DNA of 64,000 nucleotides from Hymenobacter norwichensis DSM 15439. GTDB lineage: Bacteria > Bacteroidota > Bacteroidia > Cytophagales > Hymenobacteraceae. The position numbers were made by a program, and so were the translations under genes. Of the stretch, positions 44,346 to 52,027 are shown in pieces. Every line of letters begins with the position of its first letter. The first letter of the stretch is position 1. The DNA is taken from the NCBI RefSeq assembly GCF_000420705.1, contig NZ_ATVL01000007.1, forward strand, positions 372,001-436,000. Direction: 5' to 3'. The notes beneath the pieces were generated by a model. That model searched no databases, was not told the origin of the DNA, and saw nothing but the letters and a program-made list of their open reading frames with translations.

Positions 44346-44413
44346 TATCAAGTAGTCGGAAGAACTCATTTGAAATTCTCATTATTCTACTTTTTACCTT
44401 AGCGCACCACCTC

Positions 44414-44818
44414 ATGAAAGCATTGTTCGTGACTCTATTAATAATGGTTGGATTGCAAACAGCCGCTTCTGCACAAAAGCAAGACCGCCACGCAGAACTG
44501 CCAGGTACCAATGCGGTTTCACAGATTCGACTGAGCACCATCACGCGCGAGATGAGCAATGAAATGCGCTTGAACGAAGCGCAGTACATCCGCCTGCGTG
44601 CAATTAATAAAGCCAAACTGGCACGATTAGATGAAATTTCATGGCTGTACCGAGACAATGTAGCCCAACAACAGGCCTCCATCGGTGAATTGGAAGCGCA
44701 GTACGAAGCAGAGTGCAGCCGTATTCTTTCGCCTTCACAGCTAAGTGCTTTGCAAAATGAGTTCCGGCACGATGCAGTGCCAGCTACGTCTGACCCACTG
44801 GAAGGCGGAATAGGGTAG
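44414..44818 (+). CDS. small secreted helical protein, CpxP/Spy-like, paralog 3
   Basis: 134 residues, a divergent third member of the family at 29356 and 30037. After the signal (MKALFVTLLIMVGLQTAASA) come LNEAQYIRLRAINKAKLARLDEI and YEAECSRILSPSQLSALQNEF, which match the two conserved motifs (ExQYxxxRxxN; Y/E-rich helix then PxQL). LSPSQL here is even closer to the LTxxQ motif of CpxP/Spy than in the other copies, which strengthens that link, though it is still inference. Two overlapping promoters and its own terminator indicate independent control. Confidence 0.72.
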   Translation: MKALFVTLLIMVGLQTAASAQKQDRHAELPGTNAVSQIRLSTITREMSNEMRLNEAQYIRLRAINKAKLARLDEISWLYRDNVAQQQASIGELEAQYEAECSRILSPSQLSALQNEFRHDAVPATSDPLEGGIG

Positions 44819-44842
44819 TGCTAGCGCTGATACTTGGAAAAT

Positions 44843-44880
44843 AAAAAAGGAGGGCTTCCATACGGAAGCCCTCCTTTTTG
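44843..44880. terminator. bidirectional terminator
   Basis: AAAAAGGAGGGCTTCC pairs with GGAAGCCCTCCTTTTT around a 4-base loop, between convergent genes. Confidence 0.9.
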
Positions 44881-44946
44881 CGTTCTGATATGCTATGGTC
44901 GGTTATTGTTGCTCGTGAATATGAGCTAAATCCAATAATGGCTTAT

Positions 44947-45339
44947 TTAATTGGGTAGCGGCCGTTCAGTGCGGATTTCAGTGGCCGTACCAATAGCTCC
45001 GAAATGAATAACAAGCTTGTTGGCATTGGAACGAGCATGTCCAGCGTCACACTGAGAGCCAGGCTCTAAATAGTAATAGTACGTTTTCTCGGTTTGCTCA
45101 GCCAATTCCTCCTCGTCGGGGCGGCCCAATAGCTGCTCAATAGCAGCAGTAGTTTTGCCATAAAGCTTTTCCTTGTTGCTAATAAAGGCTTTGGCTTGTT
45201 CGCTACGCTTATTTTGGCACCCGTAGGTGTCCTGCGTCCAAATAGCAGTATTCAAACCCGGTACAGACGTATTGGATTGGCCGCAGGAAGCCAGCAGCAC
45301 AAGTCCGGTGGCAAAGGCAAATAGGGAGCGAGGCAACAT
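44947..45339 (-). CDS. small lipoprotein, BamE/SmpA-like fold suspected
   Basis: 130 residues. The lipoprotein signal MLPRSLFAFATGLVLLASC has lipobox LASC (C19). The mature part has GKTTAAIEQLLGRPDEEELAEQ, then TYYYYLEPG and LVIHFGAIGTATEIR: helix, then 'LLG-P' turn, then aromatic strand, then a strand with L-I-F and a closing strand. This is the pattern of SmpA/OmlA (BamE-like) domains, which sit in outer-membrane lipoproteins. Similarity is structural in flavour rather than certain. Extra cysteines (C41, C97) may form a disulfide. It shares a strong terminator with the gene at 44414. Confidence 0.72.
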   Translation of the reverse strand: MLPRSLFAFATGLVLLASCGQSNTSVPGLNTAIWTQDTYGCQNKRSEQAKAFISNKEKLYGKTTAAIEQLLGRPDEEELAEQTEKTYYYYLEPGSQCDAGHARSNANKLVIHFGAIGTATEIRTERPLPN

Positions 45340-45484
45340 AAAGTGCGAGGGTAGGAACTGAAAATAAGAGGATTGCAGTTCAGATGTTTTGAAGAAGCGA
45401 CTTTAAAGTACTATTATTGTAATCCAAGGTTTGTGTGGAGTAACAGCTGCCACTTCATTTCGTTTTTGATTGACTGCTTTGCCA

Positions 45485-46273
45485 ATGACTCAGGTGCCGA
45501 CTGTTTTTACCTCGATACTGCTCACTGCATGTCTGCTTTTCTCTATTCCGGTAGCCAGCTCCAGAGCATTGCCACCCACTAAGCCAACGTTGGAAACCCG
45601 TAGTACGCTGTACATGGCTGCTTTCGAGCAGTATGTAGCAGGTAGCTACGTGGAGGCGAAGCTCGTGAATTACGGCGTACCTGCCAACGTTTACCGGGAA
45701 GCCTTGATGGGGTATTACACGCTCAGCCGGCGCGGTCAGGTAGCTCCTAGCCAGCATACGCTTACCATTATTGATTTCGAGCGCCCCAGCCGACAGAAAC
45801 GCCTGTGGGTTATCGACCTGAAAAAGCAAGCAGTGCTGTTTCACACGCTGGTTGCTCACGGCAAGAATACCGGAGCCGACCTAGCGCAGGCCTTCTCCAA
45901 CCAAGAAGGCTCCGAAAAAAGCAGCTTGGGCTTTTACGTAACTGGCCAAACATACCAAGGCAAGCACGGCCTGTCGCTGAAACTGCACGGCCAAGACCCC
46001 GGTTATAATACCAACGCCGCTAGCCGTTCAGTAGTAGTACACGGTGCCGACTATGTGAGTGAAGAATTTGTACGGCAGCACGGCCGGTTAGGCCGTAGCC
46101 AAGGATGCCCAGCGCTGCCGGTTTCGCAGAGTTCTGCCATTATCCGTGCTATCAAGGGTGGCGGCGTACTGTTCGCTCACGGGCCCAACGCAGTGCGGTA
46201 TCATTCCAACTGGTTGGAACTGAACTCGGCGCTACTGGCATTTGCCCAGCAGCAGGGCTTGGCCGGAAGCTAG
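45485..46273 (+). CDS. secreted L,D-transpeptidase catalytic-domain protein
   Basis: 262 residues from ATG 45485 (a TTG five codons upstream is also open). The signal peptide is MTQVPTVFTSILLTACLLFSIPVASS. The catalytic domain resembles the murein L,D-transpeptidase family near YkuD: the strand LWVIDLKKQAVLFHTLVAHGKNTG, GFYVTGQTYQGKHGLSLKLHG, SVVVHGADYVS (His) and the active-site GRSQGCPALPVSQS (Cys). Such enzymes cross-link or attach proteins to peptidoglycan at the third stem residue, or cleave cross-links. The periplasmic location is set by the signal. It may work with the PBPs and MtgA in this window. Confidence 0.85.
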   Translation: MTQVPTVFTSILLTACLLFSIPVASSRALPPTKPTLETRSTLYMAAFEQYVAGSYVEAKLVNYGVPANVYREALMGYYTLSRRGQVAPSQHTLTIIDFERPSRQKRLWVIDLKKQAVLFHTLVAHGKNTGADLAQAFSNQEGSEKSSLGFYVTGQTYQGKHGLSLKLHGQDPGYNTNAASRSVVVHGADYVSEEFVRQHGRLGRSQGCPALPVSQSSAIIRAIKGGGVLFAHGPNAVRYHSNWLELNSALLAFAQQQGLAGS

Positions 46274-46286
46274 ACTTACCCGACTG

Positions 46287-46361
46287 AACACACGTATCCC
46301 CGGCTTCTTGATTATCTGCTCACTCGAGTTAGATGACCAAGGAGCTGGGGATACGTGTGTT
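46287..46361. repeat. 19-bp inverted repeat with large loop between convergent genes
   Basis: AACACACGTATCCCCGGCT (46287-46305) and its complement with one mismatch at 46343-46361; 37-base loop. The right arm overlaps the stop of the small membrane-protein gene. It could be a bidirectional terminator, though the loop is long and no T run follows. Confidence 0.65.
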
Positions 46362-46554
46362 AGGCCCGGTCGCTGGTAGTCTTTACCAAGTTGATACCCG
46401 CAAAAAAGAAAATCAATCCTACGCCAAATGGTACTAGGGAGTTGATTTTGCTGAGATTCACGCCAGCTACGTGCAGAAAGCCAAGAGCACCATAGATGAT
46501 ACCGATGATACCAAGAATAGTGAGTAAGGAGCCGAAGGTGCGTTTCTGGTTCAT
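46360..46554 (-). CDS. small two-helix membrane protein
   Basis: 64 residues from ATG 46554. The N-terminus is basic (MNQKRTFG), followed by two transmembrane helices (LLTILGIIGIIYGALGFLH and LVPFGVGLIFFFAGINLV) joined by a short polar loop (NLSKINS). It is a common type of small Bacteroidota membrane protein with no named function. The longer open frame from 46689 adds a Cys/Tyr-rich, unlikely leader. Its stop lies inside the inverted repeat at 46287-46361. Confidence 0.68.
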   Translation of the reverse strand: MNQKRTFGSLLTILGIIGIIYGALGFLHVAGVNLSKINSLVPFGVGLIFFFAGINLVKTTSDRA

Positions 46555-46729
46555 AATGGTGCTGAAGTAAGAGTATGTGAGAAAACAGGAAAAGGGAGAA
46601 TGTGCCTGATACGGAAGTAACCGGTATTTAGGTGTGTTATACTTCGGCAACCCTGCTACCAGTGCTGCGTTACAAGCCCAACAGCCCATTAGAGGCTGAA
46701 ACCCGTCCTGTTTTTTCTGCCTTCATACC

Positions 46730-47539
46730 ATGAGAGGAAATCTTCGCTTCGTTGTTGCCATTCTGATGGCCGCCTTCGCCTTCGTAACTTATTACTGCAA
46801 ACGCTCGGTGAATGAAGTAACTGGCGAAGTGCAACACGTAAGTATGTCGGCTGACCAAGAAATAGCGTTAGGCTTACAAGCCGCTCCTCAAATGGCCCAG
46901 CAATACGGTGGCTTGCACCCTGACCGGCAGGCGGCAGCCCGCGTCGAGGAAATCGGTCAACAGATTGTACGGAGCACGAAAGCTGGCCAAAGCCCTTATA
47001 AATTTCAGTTTCACCTGCTGGCCGACGAAAACACCATCAACGCCTTTGCTTTGCCAGGCGGTCAAGTATTTATTACGGCCGGCTTGCTGAAGAACATGAC
47101 CAGCGAAGGGCAGGTTGCCGGCGTACTGGCCCACGAAATTGGGCACGTAGTGGGCCGTCACTCCGCCGAGCAGATTGCCAAGTCGCAGTTGACGCAAGGA
47201 CTAACCGGGGCAGCAGCTATTGGCATGTATGACCCTGACCGGCCCGGTACCATGGCCGCTTCTGCTGCCGCTGCTATGGTGGGCAAGCTGCTGACGTTGC
47301 GCTTCGGGCGAGAAGACGAATTGGAAGCCGACCGCCTGGCGGTGGAATACACCCCGAAGGCTGGATACGACCCCCGCTCTATGATTAAGGTGATGCAAGT
47401 ACTAGAGCAAAAAGGCGGTGGAGGCGGCCAGCCAGAATTCCTGAGTACTCACCCCAATCCCGGCAACCGGATTGGCGAATTGGAACAGGAAATTACTGCC
47501 GAGTTTCCGCAAGGCGTACCTAGCAACCTGAAGCAATAA
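46730..47539 (+). CDS. M48-family metalloprotease (periplasmic, BepA-like)
   Basis: 269 residues. An N-terminal hydrophobic segment (FVVAILMAAFAFVTYYC) acts as a signal or anchor. A zincin domain follows, with HEIGH at 135-139, GRHSAEQ after it, and the third ligand Glu in FGREDELEADRLAVEY. INAFALPGGQVFITAGLL is the M48 pre-motif, and FLSTHPNPGNRI the C-terminal signature. Related BepA/YcaL/LoiP proteases degrade misassembled outer-membrane proteins. A second M48 protein lies at 57.8 kb. The stop is 40 bp from the lipid-kinase start, so the two are possibly co-transcribed. Confidence 0.9.
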   Translation: MRGNLRFVVAILMAAFAFVTYYCKRSVNEVTGEVQHVSMSADQEIALGLQAAPQMAQQYGGLHPDRQAAARVEEIGQQIVRSTKAGQSPYKFQFHLLADENTINAFALPGGQVFITAGLLKNMTSEGQVAGVLAHEIGHVVGRHSAEQIAKSQLTQGLTGAAAIGMYDPDRPGTMAASAAAAMVGKLLTLRFGREDELEADRLAVEYTPKAGYDPRSMIKVMQVLEQKGGGGGQPEFLSTHPNPGNRIGELEQEITAEFPQGVPSNLKQ

Positions 47540-47579
47540 CCCGCAAGAGTGCTCACGGATTTTTCCGGTCTATTTGCTC

Positions 47580-48509
47580 ATGACAATCCCTCCGCGTCCG
47601 CCGCTGCTTAACCTGCTGTTTGTTTTGAACCCGGTTTCCGGCGACATCGACAAGGCCACCCTCGAACAGACTATAACCGACTACTGTACCGAACGGGGCC
47701 GCACCGCCAATTTTCATCATACCACCGGCCACAACGATTTGGGTAACCTGCGCGCCAAACTAACCGCGCGCGACTATGATGCCGTTTTTGCGGCGGGTGG
47801 AGATGGTACGGTCAGCTTAGTGGCTGAGGCTTTGTTAGGCCAAACTACACCACTCGGAATTTTGCCGCTGGGCTCCGGCAATGGCCTATCCAAAGACTTA
47901 GCCATTCCGCAAGACATCCAGGAAGCCCTGCATCTTATCTGGCAAGGGCAGGAGCGAGTAATTGATACGCTGCAAGTAGGCGGGCGCTTCTCAGCTCACC
48001 TAGCCGATTTGGGTTTCAATGCTTTGGTAGTGGAGCGCTTCGACCAGGGCGATACGCGCGGGCCGGGCGCCTACATCCGGATTGCCACGCAGGAATACTT
48101 GAACTACCAGCCGGCCAGCTACCGCATCGAAACCGATTTGGAAACTTGGGAAGGGGCGGCCTTCATGGTGACTATTGCCAACGCCAATACGTTCGGCAGC
48201 AATGTGGTTATCAATCCAGACGGCAACTTGGATGACGGTCAATTTGAAATCTGCGTGATAGAACCCTTTCCCGGCGTGGCCGCTCCCAGCGTGCTCTACC
48301 GGCTCTATAATGGCGAGTTCGACGAGTCCAACTACACGCGGCGGTTCTGCTGCCGCCGGGCTTCCGTGTCGGTACCCGGTGCCCAGGAGGTACTAGTGCA
48401 AATTGATGGCGAGCCGCAAACCCTGCCTAGCCCAGTACAGATAGAAATAAATCCGCAAAGCCTACGGGTGCTGGTGCCTGCGTTGGACAAGGAAAAGCAG
48501 GCCAGTTAA
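47580..48509 (+). CDS. diacylglycerol-kinase-family lipid kinase (YegS/DgkB-like)
   Basis: 309 residues from ATG 47580 (TTG two codons upstream also open). LLFVLNPVSGDIDK is the family nucleotide-binding start, AAGGDGTVSLVAEALLG the GGDGT motif, and ILPLGSGNGLSKDLAIP the GSGNxL/K segment. The C-terminal beta domain includes NPDGNLDDGQFEICVIEP. The family phosphorylates diacylglycerol or related lipids, recycling them into phospholipid synthesis; the real substrate is not shown by sequence. It is cytoplasmic and membrane-associated. Its stop overlaps the opposing metallophosphoesterase stop by four bases. Confidence 0.9.
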   Translation: MTIPPRPPLLNLLFVLNPVSGDIDKATLEQTITDYCTERGRTANFHHTTGHNDLGNLRAKLTARDYDAVFAAGGDGTVSLVAEALLGQTTPLGILPLGSGNGLSKDLAIPQDIQEALHLIWQGQERVIDTLQVGGRFSAHLADLGFNALVVERFDQGDTRGPGAYIRIATQEYLNYQPASYRIETDLETWEGAAFMVTIANANTFGSNVVINPDGNLDDGQFEICVIEPFPGVAAPSVLYRLYNGEFDESNYTRRFCCRRASVSVPGAQEVLVQIDGEPQTLPSPVQIEINPQSLRVLVPALDKEKQAS

Positions 48510-49753
48510 GCGGGTAGCAGCGGCTCTCTGAGCACGGAGGGTACCACCAAAGGCGGAGCGGTAACCGGGCCGGGTACGAGGCGCTGCCGGAAAACTTCAG
48601 GGCTTTCCTGGTTGGCTGCCGGCTCTAGCGTTCGTAGCCACACTTCGCCATTGCTGTAGAAGTCGACGCTGAAGAAGCCCTTGTGTTCGTGCACAAACGT
48701 GGCCTTACCGCCTTTCTGCACGAAAGCCGTTTTGCTGCCCGCCCCACTCACCAAGTAGTGCCCACCGTGCCGCTCGAAATATTGCAGATTATGGTCGTGG
48801 CCGGCGGCGTAGATGACGTTGGGAAACTGATGCAACACCCGCAACAGGCGGCGGCGCATCTTACGGTAGCGCGGGTGCGCCATATCCTCGGCGGCACCTA
48901 CCACTTTGCGGTAGAGCGGCAGCAACGAGCCAATAAGCGGCAGGGGTACATAAGCGCGTTTGTGTACCGTGGTCAGCGGGAATACGTGCTGCTTGGCCGT
49001 AAACTTGCCGCCGTGCATAGCATTGGAGTAGAGCGGATGGTGGCCCGCCACCAGTACCCGCTGATGCTGGTTGGCCGCCAGAATTTGGTGCAACTGCCGA
49101 AACGGCTCTTTGGAGTCGGCGGTGGGCCGAGCGCCCTGTTGCACCCACCATTGCGTATTCAGTACCACCAGTAATACCCCATCGGCTAGGGGCAGTGTAA
49201 CCGGGCCCGGTACGCCGCCCTGCGGCAGATACAGCGCCGTGGGTAGGTGCTCGGCAACGTATGCTTCTTGCCGTAATAGGTACTCGTAGCCGTCGGGGCG
49301 GCCCTTGTTCCAGTCGTGGTTGCCGCTCAGTAGTACCACGCGGCCGGGGTAGCTGCCTACCGCCTCAAGTAAAGCCGTAAGCCGCTTTTCGGCGGCGGGA
49401 CGGGCAGGGCTGTCGGGTGCGGGCAAACCTACGGGATATACATTGTCGCCGAGGATAACAACGGTGCCCGCCGCGCCCGTACTGTGCTGCCAATCAGCCA
49501 GTAACTGCAAAATTGGGTCGGTGCCATCGGTAGCTACGGCACCAGGGTCGCCGAGCAGGGCCACGCGGTGCAACAGGGTGGCGTCCGGGGCGGGGAGGTG
49601 CTGATGCCAGTCGTTGCGGGCAGGAGCGACGTATGGCCGCCGCCGATACTGCCGTTCCTGCCAGTAGCGCACTAGCAGCCATAGGGCTAACGCCAAGCCA
49701 GCGGCCAGCATCAGATATAGCAGTAGAGAAAGGATAGTAGAGGGCAGCGACAT
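48506..49753 (-). CDS. membrane-anchored metallophosphoesterase
   Basis: 415 residues. One N-terminal transmembrane helix (ILSLLLYLMLAAGLALALWLLV) is followed by a calcineurin-like phosphoesterase domain with the ordered motifs VALLGDPG (D), VILGDNVYP, LLSGNHDWNKG, LVAGHHPLYSN and YAAGHDHNLQYF. The two-metal site is complete, so it is probably active on phosphodiesters or phosphomonoesters; the substrate is unknown. The tail SVDFYSNGEVWLRTLEP is beta-rich. It is convergent with the lipid kinase. Larger Bacteroidota relatives of this phosphoesterase are sometimes fused to the kinase-like domain seen at 60-63 kb, from memory. Confidence 0.87.
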   Translation of the reverse strand: MSLPSTILSLLLYLMLAAGLALALWLLVRYWQERQYRRRPYVAPARNDWHQHLPAPDATLLHRVALLGDPGAVATDGTDPILQLLADWQHSTGAAGTVVILGDNVYPVGLPAPDSPARPAAEKRLTALLEAVGSYPGRVVLLSGNHDWNKGRPDGYEYLLRQEAYVAEHLPTALYLPQGGVPGPVTLPLADGVLLVVLNTQWWVQQGARPTADSKEPFRQLHQILAANQHQRVLVAGHHPLYSNAMHGGKFTAKQHVFPLTTVHKRAYVPLPLIGSLLPLYRKVVGAAEDMAHPRYRKMRRRLLRVLHQFPNVIYAAGHDHNLQYFERHGGHYLVSGAGSKTAFVQKGGKATFVHEHKGFFSVDFYSNGEVWLRTLEPAANQESPEVFRQRLVPGPVTAPPLVVPSVLREPLLPA

Positions 49754-49820
49754 AGGAAACAGCAGTGTTTCTTTCTATACGTGCAAACCAACTGCTTACG
49801 TTCGTTTTAGGGCGCTGGTA

Positions 49821-50453
49821 TTAGAAATTCGGAGGTGTAAGGTTTTTGAAGTGGCCATTCAACCGCACTCTTTCCTTTAACCGCTCGGTTTCCATTAGCA
49901 CCGGCAGAATGTGGTCTAGGTGTTCGAGCACAATTTCCTGTCGCTCCATCTCGGTACCCGCTTCTAGCAGTTGGTATTCCTGCTCGGTACTAAGGCCCAG
50001 ATGGTGCGCTACATCGTAGATGCGGTAATCGGGGGGCAGCTCCTGCATCAATTTGCGTAAGCCGAGCACATCGTAGAGTTGCTGCAAATGACTGGCAATG
50101 CGGCCTTGCAGAACAATATCCGGGCGCGCATCGTCGGTAATGTCTTCTACCAGACCTGCCGCGTAGAGCTTGCCCGGCGCTTGTCGGTAAAATTCCTCTA
50201 TCCGAAACAGCCCAACGGCCCGGGTCCGAATGTCCATTTCGCCACTGGTATAGTTTTTTTCCACATCCACTAGCTGCATTTCGGTGCCTAGGGTACTCAC
50301 TGCTTCGTTGAGGTAGGGAGGAATGCCGAATGTAATTCCCTCGCTAATACAGTCGCGCACCAATTGGCGGTAGCGAGGCTCAAATATGTGTAGGTTGAGC
50401 TTCTCACCGGGAAATACGACGAGGTTGAGTGGAAACAAAGCAAGCTGACGCAT
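49821..50453 (-). CDS. LON peptidase substrate-binding domain protein
   Basis: 210 residues forming a stand-alone Lon N-terminal (PUA-like) domain: LALFPLNLVVFPGEKLNLHIFEPRYRQL, then TFGIPPYLN, VDVEKNYTSGEMDIRTRAVGLFRI and a helical second half. It has no AAA+ or protease part, so it may be an adaptor or ligand-binding protein of unknown role. It is cytoplasmic. A near-consensus -7 (TCAATTTG on the minus strand near 50470) lies just upstream. Confidence 0.86.
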   Translation of the reverse strand: MRQLALFPLNLVVFPGEKLNLHIFEPRYRQLVRDCISEGITFGIPPYLNEAVSTLGTEMQLVDVEKNYTSGEMDIRTRAVGLFRIEEFYRQAPGKLYAAGLVEDITDDARPDIVLQGRIASHLQQLYDVLGLRKLMQELPPDYRIYDVAHHLGLSTEQEYQLLEAGTEMERQEIVLEHLDHILPVLMETERLKERVRLNGHFKNLTPPNF

Positions 50454-50603
50454 ACTAGCTAGTAAGGCAAATTGAAAGGTATTGCTTGGCAGTACGCAGC
50501 TAGCACAAGCAACATCGCACAGTTGTGTTGTTGTAGGAAGCTGGCCAGGATATATCCCGCTAACAGCCCCGACAAGCTACAAACAAAAAAACAGCGACTT
50601 GGC

Positions 50604-50637
50604 TTCCTTGCCGCAAATTCGTTGTGGCGGCAAGGAA
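50604..50637 (-). terminator. terminator of the LacI-type regulator gene
   Basis: TTCCTTGCCGC pairs perfectly with GCGGCAAGGAA (12-base loop). A T run on the minus strand lies a little further on. Confidence 0.65.
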
Positions 50638-50740
50638 AATAGGCCTTTGGCAATACTTGGTCACATAGTAGCAGTAAGCTGTGTAGAGTTTTGCGAAGTC
50701 AAACTCACGCTAATGACACCAGCGCGTGAAATTTCTTGGT

Positions 50741-51757
50741 CTACTTAACTGATGATTCTCGAACGACCAGTTGCGTGGTGAGGACCGTTTGCTGGGGCGC
50801 CACTTCCACTTGAGGGTTTATCTGCTTGAGAAATAGCAGCCCCGCTTCCCGGCCCATTTCATAGGTAGGATGCATTACCGAAGTCAGCGTGGGCTCTACT
50901 ACTGTGGCGTGAAACTCATCGGTGAAGCCAACCAGCCCTATGTCGGCAGGAATGCGCAGGCCCTGCCGCTTGATTTCCTTCATGGCCGCAAAGGCAGTGG
51001 TGTCGTTCACCCCAAAAATGGCATCAGGCCGGGAGGGGAGGGCCAGGAGTTGCTGAGTGGCTTCGGTGGCGCTTGGTATGCTTAGGTCGCAATGTACTAG
51101 CAGGCTGTCATCAAAAGGCAGGCCGCACTCGGCTAGCCCCTGTTGGTAGCCCTGAATCCGCTCCTGCGTGATGTTGAGCTGCGCGGGCCCCGCAATGTGG
51201 GCAATGCGGCGGTAGCCACTCTCAAAGAAATGGCGCGTTATCTGCCGGGCAGCTTCCTGGTTGTTTACCACTACAGTCGAAACCTCTTCGGAGCGGCACA
51301 CCCGGTCGAAAAATACCAGGGGCACCTGCTCTTCTATCAGGTTGCTAAAGTGCGAGTAATCTTGGGTTTCTTGCGCCAGGCACATAATAACGCCGGCCAC
51401 CCGCAGCTTTAGCAGGTTGTCGAGGCATTCTTTCTCTTTTTCGGCACTCTCGTAGCTGCACCGAATTACAATGTAGTAGCCGTGCTCATTAGCCACGCTT
51501 TCAATACCGCTGATGATGGAAGAGAAGAAATACGTTACCAAGTCGGGCACGATAACGCCAATGGTATTCGACTGGTCTTTAAGCAGCCCGATGGCCAGCG
51601 GGTTGGGGCTGTATTTCAGCTCTTGTGCCAGTTCCTGCACTTTCTGAGTTAGCTCGGCGCTGATATCGGGGTGGTTGCGCAACGCCCGCGAAACCGTGGA
51701 AATAGACACATTTAACGTCTGAGCCAGGGTTTTCAGAGAGACGTGCCGTTTGCTCAT
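50741..51757 (-). CDS. LacI-family transcriptional regulator of the adjacent sugar locus
   Basis: 338 residues from ATG 51757 (MSKRHVSLKTLAQTLNVSISTVSRAL). The N-terminal helix-turn-helix and hinge (HPDISAELTQKVQELAQEL) are followed by a periplasmic-binding-protein-like effector domain: NTIGVIVPDLVTYFFSSIISGIESVA, ...GVNDTTAFAAMKEIKRQG..., VGFTDEFHATVVEP. The family binds CG-centred palindromes; two such palindromes lie in the divergent spacer (51887-51908 and 51925-51936). It probably represses, or in some branches activates, the dehydrogenase-lactonase-dehydrogenase genes in response to a sugar or sugar acid. A longer frame from 51865 is outside the family. Confidence 0.9.
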   Translation of the reverse strand: MSKRHVSLKTLAQTLNVSISTVSRALRNHPDISAELTQKVQELAQELKYSPNPLAIGLLKDQSNTIGVIVPDLVTYFFSSIISGIESVANEHGYYIVIRCSYESAEKEKECLDNLLKLRVAGVIMCLAQETQDYSHFSNLIEEQVPLVFFDRVCRSEEVSTVVVNNQEAARQITRHFFESGYRRIAHIAGPAQLNITQERIQGYQQGLAECGLPFDDSLLVHCDLSIPSATEATQQLLALPSRPDAIFGVNDTTAFAAMKEIKRQGLRIPADIGLVGFTDEFHATVVEPTLTSVMHPTYEMGREAGLLFLKQINPQVEVAPQQTVLTTQLVVRESSVK

Positions 51758-51886
51758 GCTACCGCTTGTTTTGAGAGTTGAAAATGAACAGAAGCCCTTG
51801 CTGGTGAAAGTAGCTGCCGCATTAGGAAGGCGCCAATTTCCACTTCTGCGGCAAGAGAAAAACAATGTTACTGTTATTTTCTTTCA

Positions 51887-51908
51887 CAAACCTTTGCGCA
51901 AAGGTTTG
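51887..51908. promoter_or_regulatory. perfect 22-bp palindrome, candidate LacI-type operator
   Basis: CAAACCTTTGCGCAAAGGTTTG is its own reverse complement with a central CG, the form expected for LacI-family operators. It lies in the divergent spacer, upstream of the rightward promoter. Confidence 0.75.
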
Positions 51909-51924
51909 CGGAATTATCTTAAAT

Positions 51925-51962
51925 ACAATCGATTGTGCGAGTTAACTGCGCCTCTACTTTTG
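51925..51962 (+). promoter_or_regulatory. promoter of the sugar-oxidation operon with overlapping palindrome
   Basis: TTG (51933-51935), exactly 19 bp, TACTTTTG (51955-51962): a textbook Bacteroidota promoter. The -33 TTG lies within the CG-centred palindrome ACAATCGATTGT (51925-51936), so a repressor bound there would block sigma contact. The ATG is at 52028. Confidence 0.8.
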
Positions 51963-52027
51963 CCTACACCCCACCTACTTAGCTGAAGCGTAAGCATGGC
52001 TGGCGGTTCATTTTCATTACGGCACGT

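Noticed and set aside
50482..50748. 88-codon plus-strand frame between the LON-domain and LacI-type genes
   Set aside because: Overlaps the LacI gene's terminator hairpin and shows no family similarity.
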